From Mycogone perniciosa (lineage: Eukaryota > Ascomycota > Sordariomycetes > Hypocreales > Hypocreaceae), in assembly GCA_025331125.1 (NCBI GenBank), contig JAOALB010000174.1:1-64000 (forward strand): 64,000 nt of DNA, in the 5' to 3' direction. The notes beneath the pieces are model-generated. The model saw only the letters and a program-made list of their open reading frames with translations, had not been told where the DNA came from and did no database searches. Made by a program: the position numbers and the translations under genes. Shown here in pieces: positions 24,373 through 35,063 of the stretch. How positions within the stretch are numbered: position 1 is the stretch's first letter; every line of letters starts with the position of its first letter.

Positions 24373-27300
24373 TCTAGGAGTATTTAAAGTATTCTTTAAG
24401 TTCCCAGGAGTTATATTCCTCTCTATAGTTTTTCTATTTTACTAAATATTAGCGTTTATTATCTTTTATTCTTATAGCTTTTATTTCCTTGACTTTATAT
24501 TCTTCTTTAACTGGTAAGACCTCGATTGAGTTTATAATTAGTCTATTTTCCAATTCGTTTTATAATGTTTTTTTAAATAGTGAAATGTAAAATACCAGGT
24601 AAATCCAGATACTGTCTAATAGTATAAGTTTATAAATAACTTTTAAAATAACCTTTTTAACTAGGTAAAGTCTAAGTTTTTTAAAATTTAATTTATTGCT
24701 TAATTGTATTGTTTTAATATTCGCAGTTTTTTTCTTTAGTAAATAACAGTATAAGTAAACTATATCTCTTTCTTTAAAAATTAATCCTTTTAATCTATAC
24801 TTATCGGTATACTTTTTTATTCTTTTTTATATAAAGTAAAAGTATACTTATATTTCCTTATATAACTGCTTTATATCTTTAATTTTAATTTATGCTTTAT
24901 CGATATATAGGCCTTTCCTTAGCGCTTTATATATATTTAGCGTAAAGCTATAATTGGCGTATATAAGGCTAAGTCCAGTTAACTCCGAAATGTCGCTATT
25001 ATAGGATATTTATGCAATTAGTAGTTTCTTTACCTAGTTGTTTTAGTTAAAGTTAATATAACTTTTTAGATAAGCTTTAATGACCTGGTTAATATATTCT
25101 ATTTATCTATCTATCTATAAGTGGTATACAGTATTAAGCTTATAATTTATGCTTAACTGATTTATAAGTGCTTGCCAGAATTTAGATATAAAGGTTAATC
25201 CTTAATTAGAAATAATCTTAGCTAGAATTATATAATTAGCTGCAATAAATTGCAAGAATATATAAGTTAATATTTCTGTATCTATTGCCTCTTTATATAA
25301 AAGGAAATAAAAGTATTTAGTAAATTAGTCTATAATTATTAAAATACTATTATATTTAATCTTTAATTTTAATTTAATAGATAGTAGTAGTTTAATAATA
25401 AAGTCTAATAAAATTAACTCTTATAGTTGTTCCGGTATTAGTAAGGGTTAGAGTTTACTGTATAGTTTATATTTTAAGGGTTTAATTATTTTATAAATTA
25501 TATAGCAAGAAATAACATTTTACATAACTTTCTTAAGCCCTTAAAACTTAAAATACCTTTAAACTTATTTGCAGGTCTTGCAGATACCTTTATATCTATA
25601 TACTAGGTATTAATAAACTTTTATAATTACATTTTTCTAGAGTTTATTTAGGATTTAAATCCTTTTATTTTATTATTAAATTCCTTTATTATTAAACTCT
25701 ATATCTTTTAGGAATCTATTATTATCCCAGGTAATATAATACTCTTTAATGCATTAAAGTATAGTATTATTATTAGATACTTTATATATAGCTTAAAGTG
25801 CTATTTGTTAGTAATATCCTTTAAGGGTTTATTTTAAAATCTGCCTAGTATACTTAATCTTTCCCTAGTTATAGTTAACTTATCTGCTAAGTGCGTCTAT
25901 TTATCTATTCTCGGATCCTTTCTAATAAATTAAGATATAGTTAAATTTTAAAAGGTATTCCGCGTAGCGGATCTACCTTCCAGAAAGTTATTAAACTATC
26001 GCGAAGTATATAATATTCTTATAGTCAATATACACCTTAACTTTATCCCTTTTAATAGGTAATATCGCTATTCTTTAAATGCAAGAATAATAGTAAGGAA
26101 TTCTTTATTATATATTAAATAGTTTAGTTCTGCGCTATATAATGCTTTAAAGTAAAAGGCAATAAAGTATAGCTTACTGTTTTTATCCTTTTAATTAAAT
26201 TAAGCTCTTATAGTAAAGTTAAAAGTATTTATTTTAACTTCTATTTCTTTAAATGGGTTAAATATAATAAATACAGGTTTTTCTAAGATAAACTGCTTAA
26301 ATCTATTAAAGGCGTCCTATATATTTAATGCCTATAGAAACTTTTGATTTTTTTTAGTAAGTTTATAAAGGGTTTATACAATACTTTTATAGTTTTTAAT
26401 AAATTATTAGTAGTAATTAGTAAGTCTTAAAAAGCTTTAGACTTCCTTAACTGTCGTAAATATAGGCTAGTCTTTTACTGCTTATACTTTTAATAGATCT
26501 ATATAGATTTCTTTAAAGGTAATAATATACTTTAAAAAAGTAACTTTCTATATATAGAATTTGCATTTCTCTGGTTCTATAAATAGTTTAGTATCTTATA
26601 GTGTTTATGATACTTTATAAATATATACTTTATATTCTTTAAAGGTATCTAAAAAGATTAGGATATTATTTAAGTAAATAACTATAAAGATATTAAAGTA
26701 CTCTTTTAATATATTATTAATTATCTTTTAAAATATTACAAGGGCGTTTATAAGACTAAAAGGTATAATTAAATACTTGAATAGGCTGTATTTAGTCTGA
26801 AACGCAGTTATTTATTTATATCCTTCCTTAATTCGGATAAGGTTATAAGCGCCTTTAAGATCTAGCGCTGTAAACTATTTTTTCCTATATAGTTTATCCT
26901 ATAATTCTATAATTAATAGTAATAGGGTTTTATCTTTAACAGTAGCTTTATTAAGCTGTTAATAGTCTACAATTAACTATAGTTTGCCTCTTTTCTTTAG
27001 TATAAATATAATAGGATAGCCTGCTTCCGATAAAGAGGGTCGAATATATCCTTTAGCTAATATATTATCTAGATAATCGCATAGGCTTTTAAGCTTTTTT
27101 TTATTTAGATTATAAATCTTATAAAAGGTAGTGCTAGCACTGTCTTTAAGCTTAATTATATAGTCCCATTAACTGTATTCTAATAGCTTTATATTAAGTG
27201 TTTCTTTAAACAGCTTATTATACTTCTAGTATTCTTTAATGATATTCTATAGCTATTTTAATAATACTGCTATTTTAAAGCTTTTTATTTTAAATATTTT

Positions 27301-30300
27301 ATTAATATTATTAAATACTTTCTATAAAAAGGCAATTATTCTTTAAATTTATCTATCCTTTCCTTTACTCTTTTTAAATCTTACTTTTAAATAGATTATT
27401 TCTATAATTAAATTAAAGGTAACTTTTTTAATTCCTTTCTTTAGTATACCTAGGGGTTTTATGCAGGATTTCTGCCCTACAGCTAAAGCCTTTTTAATAG
27501 TTTTAATCGCTAAAGAAGCTTTACTATTACGCTAATAAAGCTAGCCGTTCTCTTAATCGATATTAAGGTTATTGCATCTTAAACAAATATAACCGAGAAT
27601 AATATTATACCTATTAATATTTACTATATTGCAAAAAAGTACTCCTTTATATTTAGCAATTTTAAGTTTAAAATAATCAGTCTTTTACTTAACTTATCTG
27701 TTATTATATATAAAAGCTCCTCCTTTTACTTAATAAAGTTAATATAGTCTAGTTTTCTTTTTTTAAAGTAACTGTAAGCGATTTATAGTTATAGGTATAA
27801 TAAAATTGCCTATTACTCTGCTATTTATTAATATATATAGCCAATATCCTTTAACTATTATCTTTAATTTAAAATATAGTAAATCTTTATTATTACTTTC
27901 ATTATTTAATATTTCAAGAGATATAATTTATTAATTATTACTTTATAGCCCTTTTATAAATAATGTTAATTATTTCCTAATTTCTTTCTTTTTATATAGA
28001 TTTCGCAATTAATTAAAGTTCCTTAAAATAAATGCTACTTTCTTTTATTATAGGCGGTTCTTTTATAGGTAACGAAATTAAACTGGTTTTAATACAGCTC
28101 TTTTATAATCTAATTAATCTCTTTATCCTTTAAGGTAAGTTTATACCCTATATACTTCTATATTTGCCACTTTTAAAGTTTTTCTTATAGGTAAATAGCG
28201 CATTTATCCTTTTAGCAGTATATATAGTCTAGTAATAAATATAAAGTATTATTAGCTTATTATATATATTAATCCTTTAACTTATTTTATTTATATATAA
28301 TATACCCTAAACTATTATACTTTAAATAATATTATCGATTGCACTTAAACCTTTTATTATAGCGGAAGTGCTATTCTATTAATTTCTCTTAGCAGTAAAT
28401 ATAGTATCCTTTAAACTTATATCTTTTAAGTCCTTATAGCTAATAATATTCCTTTAAAGTTTCAGTATTTAGTTTAATAATAATAATCTTAAAGTCTTAA
28501 TACTATATAGTTACAATCTACTCTTTAAAGGTATTATAATCCTATACCTATTCTATAAACTAAAACAGAATTCTAATCGGAAATATATTATACTTTACTT
28601 TTTCACAAAAGTATACTATATACTTATATATAATACAAGTGACTTAAGATATAGCGTAATGCTTTTTATAAATAAGGTCATTTACAGTATAGTCTCTTTA
28701 TATATAAAAATATATAGGTTTTTTGCGTATAGCTAAAGCAGCTAGGATAGCTTTAACGGCTATTTTATTATTAGCTCCATTTTATATATAAAGCTATTTA
28801 TATAGGTATAGGTTTACCCTGTTTTGCTGTATGCTTATAATAACCCTCTTAATTAAGTTTAAGTAATATTCGTTTAGTTTACCTTTAAAGTTACTATTTA
28901 TAAATAGTACATTTTCTAGTTTTAAAGGTATAGTACTATATAGTAATAATCTATATTATAAAGGGTTATTTTTATCTTTATTATTAAAGTGACTACTGCT
29001 AGTTTATCCTTTATTATCTGCAGTTATTTAGTTAAAATATCGGTAATTAATTACAGTAACTATTTATCTATTTAGGATACTATTATCCCTATTTAACTTT
29101 ATATAGTTAAAGTCTAGGTTTTATTCTATTAAATTATCTAAGTATAGTAAATACCTATTTACTTTATTTTCTTTAAGAATATCTTTAAGAGTTAAAGATT
29201 TAAGTTTTAACTAATATCCTTTTTAGTTTATTATAGATATTTTTTTAAGTCGTTTCAGGTATTATCTGCTTTTATCTTTACTGGATTTATAAATAAAGCA
29301 GCTATTATTATAGTATATAGTTTAATTAAATAATATATAATTGGTAGTTTTTAAAACTATATTAACTTTTCGTTTAAGTTTTAGCGCAGGCTTTTAAAGT
29401 TTATTAATTTTTAGCTTTTATAAAGCTTTATAGTCCTTTAAAATATATCTTAATTTATTATAGTTATAATAAATAACTTTTACTTTTCCCTTTTAAATAG
29501 CGTTTAGATTTATTTAACTAAGTTTTTTATTATTAAAGCTAGCAATATATTCTTATTGCTTTTTACTTTAATTTAAATATTCTCGATATTTATAAACTTA
29601 TCTAGATTACTATTATCCTTTCTTTATATTTAAATAGAGTTTATAAAATAAATTATTTATATTTATATATTTTTTAATAAACTTAATAATACCTTTATTG
29701 TAAAAGAACTTATAAGCTTCCCTTTTAATTTCCAGTTTAAGTCTATTATAAAAGCGTTTAATAAAAGTAAGGTTTCTTTATTTAACTTTAAAAGTATAAC
29801 TTTTAAAGTATATAATATAGTTAGAGTATTTTCCTTTTTAGATTAAGTTTATAAATTTATTTTCTGTAGTATATTCTTTATTAATATTATTAAAGATATT
29901 CTTTAGTTTTTCCTTAAATTAATTATAGCTAGCGAATATAAACTATATTTACTTATCGGCTTTACTTTTATTATTAAAAAAATCCCTTTAAGTAGGTTTA
30001 AACTACTTTAAGGCATTTCCTTTAAGTTATTTAGCAATTAAAAGGACTTTACTAGTCTTTATATTAAAGCTAGTTAAAAAATAAATAAAATAGTTGCGTA
30101 ATTAAATAAAAAACGGTTAAAGTGCTATAGTACTTTTATTAAAAGGTTTAAAGGGCTGTATTTTAAGCGACTCTTTTAAATCCCTTAAAGGTTAGTTCTC
30201 TTTATAGTTTAGTATAAAGTTTAGAGCAGGTAAGGCTTAATTTTATAAATTTATAATAGTAGTTTACTATTAGTAAATTATTTATTAAAGTTTAGCGTTT

Positions 30301-30578
30301 TTAATAATTAAATATTAATAGTATTATTTTTATTTTATATAATTAGCTTTTATATATTAAAAAGCTTCTTTTATATAAATATATAGTTATTTTATTTTAT
30401 TAACTTTATCTTTATCTTTACTTTTATTTATATTATTATCTTTATTATTATCCTGCCTTTAGCGAAAAGGTAAAATAAAGGGTAGAGTATTAGGATTATT
30501 AAAAGAGGATACTGTAGCGGATATACTTGCAATATTACTTAAAATTCTCAGTAGCCTTTTAAATAAAAGTCATTAATA
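24373..30578 (-). pseudogene. Element C gag-pol remains
   Basis: Minus-strand gag-pol of a chromovirus with the same order of blocks as elements A and B. The chromodomain lies near 24385-24460, the RT catalytic box near 26670 and the protease near 27840. No long frame survives. The 3' end of pol meets the antisense accessory gene tail-to-tail near 24350-24380. Confidence 0.82.
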
Positions 30579-30979
30579 TATAACAATCCAGGTTAATTCT
30601 TAACAGTTAAACTAAAGTTTGCAGGGTTTATATTAACAGAGAGGTTAAAGATAAATATTAAACAGGGTAATATAGTTACAATTTTATAAAATAGGTAGTT
30701 TTAGTAAATGCAATTATAAACAACTATTTAAATAACTATACTAAATAATTATAATTTATCCAGTTTTATATATAAAAGAGATATATAGTGAATATACTTG
30801 GATTGCTTATAGATTATAGTTATGTTAAATTACTTTAGCTTACGTTCTGTGATCCCAGTAATCTGTAGTTTACAGTAATCTAAGTGATCTTTCCTGATTG
30901 GACGGTTGTTCCGTCGTTCTTCCGGGGTATATACCGCCTTGGACCCTTTATGCGGCTATAAGAGGGTCGGGTCGTGACA
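30579..30979 (-). repeat. 5' LTR of element C
   Basis: 401 bp ending on the plus strand in gggtcgtgaca followed by taaac. The right half is close to unmutated and gives the best view of the original U3: tgtcacgacccgaccctctt on the minus strand. Confidence 0.92.
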
Positions 30980-30984
30980 TAAAC

Positions 30985-33410
30985 CAAATACAGCTTATTC
31001 AAATACCTTATTATACCTTTTAGTTTTATTAACGCCCCCGCAATATTTTTAAAGATAATTAATAATGTATTAAAAAAGTAGCTTAATATCTTTATAGTTA
31101 TTTACTTAAATAATATCTTAATCTTCTCAGATACCTTTAAAGAATATAAAGTATATATCTATAAAGTATTAGAGATACTATAAAATGCTAAACTATTTAT
31201 AAAACCTGAAAAATGCAAATTTTATATACAGAAAGTTACTTTCTTAAAGTATATTATTACCCTTAAAGAAATTCGCATAGATTTATTAAAAGTGTAAGCA
31301 GTAAAAGACTGGCCTATACCTATAATAATTAAAGAAGTCTAAAGCTTTTTAAAACTTACTAACTATTATTAATAATTTATTAAAGGCTATAAAAGTATTA
31401 CGCAAATCCTTTATAAATTTATTAAAAAAAATTAAAAGTTTTTATAAGCACTAGATATATAGGAAGCCTTTAATAAATTTAAGCAGCTTATTTTAAAAGA
31501 ACCTGTATTTATTATATTTAACCTATTTAAAGAAATAGAAATCGAAATAAATACTTTTAACTTTACGATAAAAGCTTAACTTAGTTAAAAGGATAAAAAC
31601 AGTAAGCTATACTTTATTGCCTTTTACTTTAAAATACTATATAGCGCAGAATTAAACTATTTAATATATAATAAAGAATCCTTTACTATTATTCTTGCAT
31701 TTAAAGAATAGTAACACTACTTATTAAAAGGAATATATAAAGTTAAAGTATATATTAACTATAAGAATATTATATACTTTGCGATAGTTTAATAACTCTT
31801 TAGAAGGCAGATCCACTATACAGAATACCTTTTAGAATTCAACTATATCCTGATCTACTGGAAAAGATCTAAAAATAGACAAGCAAACGCATTTAATAGA
31901 TAAGTTAACTATAACTAGGGAAAGATTAAATATACTAGGCAGATTTTAAAATAAACCCTTAAAGGATATTATTAATAAATAGTACTTTAAGCTATATATA
32001 AAGTATTTAGCGATAATGCTATACTTTAATGCATTAAAAAGCATTATATTATTTAAGATAATAATAGATTCTTAAAAGATATAAAGTTTAATAATAAAGG
32101 AATTTAATAATAAAATAGAAAGATTCAAATTTTAGATAAACTTTAAAAGAATATAATTATAGAAGTCTATTAATATCCAGTATATAGATATAAAGGTATT
32201 CGCAAGATATATAAATAAGTTTAAAGGTATTTTAAGTTTTAAAGGCTTAAGAAAGTTATATAAAATATTATTTCTTGCTGTATAACTTATAGAATAGTTA
32301 AAACCTTAAAATATAAACTATACAGTAAACTATAACCCTTATTAGTGTTAAAGCGACTATAGGAATTAATTTTATTAGACTTTATCATTAAACTACTATT
32401 ATCTATTAAACTAGGATTAAAGATTAAATATAATAGTATTTTAGTAATTATAAATTAATTTATTAAATACTTTTACTTCCTTTTATATAAAGAAGTAATA
32501 AATATAAAAATACTAGCTTATATATTTTTATAATTTATTGCAGCCAACTATATAATTCCAGCTAAGATTATTTTTAATTAAGGATTAACCTTTGCGTCTA
32601 AATTCTAGTAAGTATTTATAAATTAGTTAAGTATAAACTATAAGCTTAATACTATATACTACTTATAGACAGATAGATAGACAGAACGCATTAACTAAGT
32701 TATTAAAGCTTATTTAAAAAGTTATATTAACTTTAATTAAGACAATTAGGTAAAGAAGTTACTAATTATATAGATATCCTATAATAGCGATATTTTAAAG
32801 TTAACTGGACTTAGCCCTATATATACTAATTACAGCTTTACGCTAAATATATATAAAGCGCTAAAGAAAGGCCTATATATCGATAAAGTATAAATTAAAG
32901 CTAAAGATATAAAGTAGTTATATAAGGAAATATAAATATACCTTTACTTTATATAAAAAAGAATAAAAAAGTATACTGATAAATATAAATTAAAGGGACT
33001 AATCTTTAAAGAGGGAGATATAGTCTATTTATACTATTATTTGCTAGGAAAAAAGACTGTAAATATTAAAATAATACAATTAAACAATAAATTAAATTTT
33101 AAGAAACTTAAACTTTACCTAGTTAAAAAGGTTATTTTAAAAGTTATTTATAAACTTATACTATTAAACAATATCTAAATCTATTTAATATTTTATATTT
33201 TACTACTTGAGAAAGTATTATAAAATAAATTAGAAAATGGATTGATTATAGACTTAATTAAAGTCTTAATAATTAAAGAAAAATATAAAGTTAAAGAAGT
33301 TAAAGCTATAAAAGCAGAAAACAATAAACGCTAGTATTTAATTAAGTGAAAAAACTATAAAGAGGAATATAACTTTTAAGAACCTACTAAACATTTATTA
33401 AACGCTAAGA
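30985..33410 (+). pseudogene. Element B pol remains, 3' part (RT end to chromodomain)
   Basis: Continues the RT with TKYSLFKYLIIPFSFINAPA and the catalytic box Y-L-N-N near 31105. Next come the RNase H region, an integrase core near 32440 and a chromodomain near 33330-33400. Many in-frame stops are present, and the two catalytic Asp codons of RT are mutated to Asn. Confidence 0.85.
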
Positions 33411-33430
33411 ATAAACTTAAGCAGTTTTAT

Positions 33431-33773
33431 TAATCTTTAAGATTAAAGGATTTAAATCTGCAAAATTGTCGCTAAGCTTTAAGGAAGCCTAATCCACCTT
33501 AGCAGGCACTTTTAGCGACTAGAGATTAGTTACTACCTCCGCCTCCTAAATAAATAAAAAGGGCAGTATACTATCCTCCTTATCTAGACTTTACAGCCCC
33601 TATTTAAAAAGTTTAGTATATTGCTTATATACCTTTTTTTTAATACGCTGAATACAGTTTAAATGCCCCGCAGCCGCTGCAATCTGCAATTAAAGCTCTG
33701 CTAGACAGGAATAAAAACCCTCTAGTTTTTTACCTACTTTATCCTCTTCTAACTTAAGCTTTTTCTGCTGTTT
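33431..33773 (-). pseudogene. Element B antisense accessory gene (coiled-coil part), RIP-decayed
   Basis: On the minus strand one frame keeps about 110 codons of a charged helical protein broken only by TAG/TAA codons. Its order is KQQKKLKLEEDKVGKKLEG, then IAAAAGHLN, then a basic stretch (RIKKKVYKQYTKLF), then SLDKEDSILP, EAEVV and a C-terminus containing D*ASLKLSDNFADLNPL. Every stop sits where CAG, CAA or TGG would be expected, which is the RIP signature. The frame lies opposite to pol and just after it. A basic coiled coil followed by an acidic SLD(E/K) motif and a DW-type C-terminus also appears in element C's antisense frame, so the two look like divergent members of one family. Confidence 0.65.
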
Positions 33774-34146
33774 AAGTATACGTATAACTAGAGAAGTTAG
33801 TGGAAAGGTATAGAGGAGAGGAAAGAGAGGAGTATATAAAATAAAGCGACTAGAACCCTATTGCAGGAACAGCCCCAATATATATATTCGCTATACCTTA
33901 AAAAGTTACTTATTATCTAATAGACTAATTTTTTTTAAAAGTAAAAAGTGTAAAGTATATTAGTGGGATTGCCTTTAGAAAGAATTAAAGAAGTAAGTAA
34001 AGTACGCTTATTAAATTTGTAAGCGCGAGGTTTAGTAATATAATCTATTATAGTATTAGTATAGGAAAGGTAAAGAAAATAAATGGATAAAACTTATAAA
34101 GGAATTAATAAGTTTTAAGGATAAAACTAATAGGAAGGGGATATTA

Positions 34147-34532
34147 TATTACAACCTAACTATATCGAAAACCTGGTTATAGGATTACGGCAGAATATCG
34201 GAACCTTTAACCAATTACTAATAGATTATAGCTATAAGCGTAATCCTATAAAAGGGATTACTATATAAAACTATAATCCTAGATCGACAAGATCGCTATA
34301 ATTTAAACAATCTAAGTATATTTACTATATATCTCTTTTATATATAAGACTAGATAAGTCACGATCATTTAATATAGTCACTTAAATAGTCGTTAATAAT
34401 TGTATTTACTAGAACCGCCTATTCTACAGAATCGTGACTATATTACCCTGCTTAGTATTTATCCCTGACCTCTCTGTCAGCATAACCCACGAACCTCGGT
34501 TTGACTGTTGAGAATCAACCCGGATCGTCACA
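34147..34532 (+). repeat. 3' LTR of element B
   Basis: 386 bp starting tattacaacctaac and ending ggatcgtcaca, followed by gctac. The right half is much less RIP-altered than the left half. Confidence 0.92.
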
Positions 34533-34670
34533 GCTACGCGACCTAATATTTTATTAGCGAAAAATATAAAATATAAAATAAAGGCACTATACCTATAAAC
34601 TATAATGATAATAGTATTTATAAACAAACTAATAGGTTTTAGGGATAAGATTAATAGGAGGGGGATATTA

Positions 34671-35058
34671 TATTATAGCCTGACTATTATAAGAACGTAA
34701 TATAGTATATACTTAAAGGAACCTTAAATAAATAAACTAATTAGTATTAGATTACTTAAATTACTATAGACTATAAAGTAATCCTAGTAAGCTAATAAAA
34801 GGATTTACTATAGATTACTAGGAAGATAAATATAATTTAAAGTAATCTATAATTATTCCCTTTATATATAAAACTGGATAAGTTATAATTATTTAATATA
34901 GTTATTTAAATAGTCGTTAATAAATTATATTTACTAGAATCGCCTATTTTATAGAATTGTGACTATATTACGCTGCTTAGTATTTATCTTTAACCTCTCT
35001 GTTAATATAAACCCATAAACCTTGGTTTGACTGTTAAGAACTATCCCGGATTGTCACA
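34671..35058 (+). repeat. 3' LTR of element A
   Basis: 388 bp, following a polypurine tract and followed by gaaag. Its start is tattatagcctgac, the transition-mutated form of the 5' LTR start. Its end retains the unmutated tgtcaca. Confidence 0.92.
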
Positions 35059-35063
35059 GAAAG

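Larger units (their letters stand above)
23253..30979 (-). mobile_element. LTR retrotransposon C, inserted in element B in reverse orientation
   Basis: 401-bp LTRs lie at 23253-23653 and 30579-30979. The target duplication taaac occurs at 23248-23252 and 30980-30984. The polypurine tract, read on the minus strand as ctgggagggggatat, is at 23656-23672, which places the 3' LTR on the left. Total length is 7727 bp. Minus-strand remains of protease, RT (with Y-L-N-N near 26670), integrase and chromodomain (near 24385-24460) are in the expected order. It is the youngest element by nesting, and its 3' region is the least mutated part of the complex. Confidence 0.93.
19085..34532 (+). mobile_element. 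LTR retrotransposon B, inserted in element A
   Basis: 386-bp LTRs lie at 19085-19470 and 34147-34532. The 5-bp target duplication gctac occurs at 19080-19084 and 34533-34537. A polypurine tract (aggaagggg) precedes the 3' LTR. Removing element C leaves about 7.7 kb. Its RT is split by element C: the first part (FILKKGGKL to KERYK) ends at 23252, and the second part resumes at 30985 with TKYSLFKYLI. The internal region resembles A in gag-pol, but the 3' region after the chromodomain is a different subtype. Confidence 0.93.
11918..35058 (+). mobile_element. LTR retrotransposon A (Ty3/gypsy chromovirus), outermost of three nested elements
   Basis: LTRs at 11918-12304 and 34671-35058 begin with a RIP-altered form of tgtcacgacccgacc and end in ggattgtcaca or its mutated form. 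The flanking 5-bp duplication gaaag is present at 11913-11917 and 35059-35063. A polypurine tract (aggaggggga) sits just before the 3' LTR. Without element B the element is about 7.7 kb. Recognisable but stop-riddled remains follow in order: gag, aspartic protease (about 15020-15080), reverse transcriptase (about 15830-16220), RNase H, integrase (about 17500-17700) and a chromodomain (about 18400-18500). That is the Ty3/gypsy order with a C-terminal chromodomain. The AT richness and the loss of CpA/TpG indicate RIP. Confidence 0.93.

Noticed and set aside
12305..34670. Use of an alternative genetic code to explain the many in-frame TAA/TAG codons
   Set aside because: Neighbouring genes use the standard code with normal stops. 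The changes are transitions typical of RIP and also affect non-stop codons such as GAT to AAT.
11918..35058. CRISPR-like or origin-like interpretation of the long AT-rich tract
   Set aside because: There is no regular spacer-repeat array. The tract is fully explained by LTRs, target duplications and RIP-mutated gag-pol.
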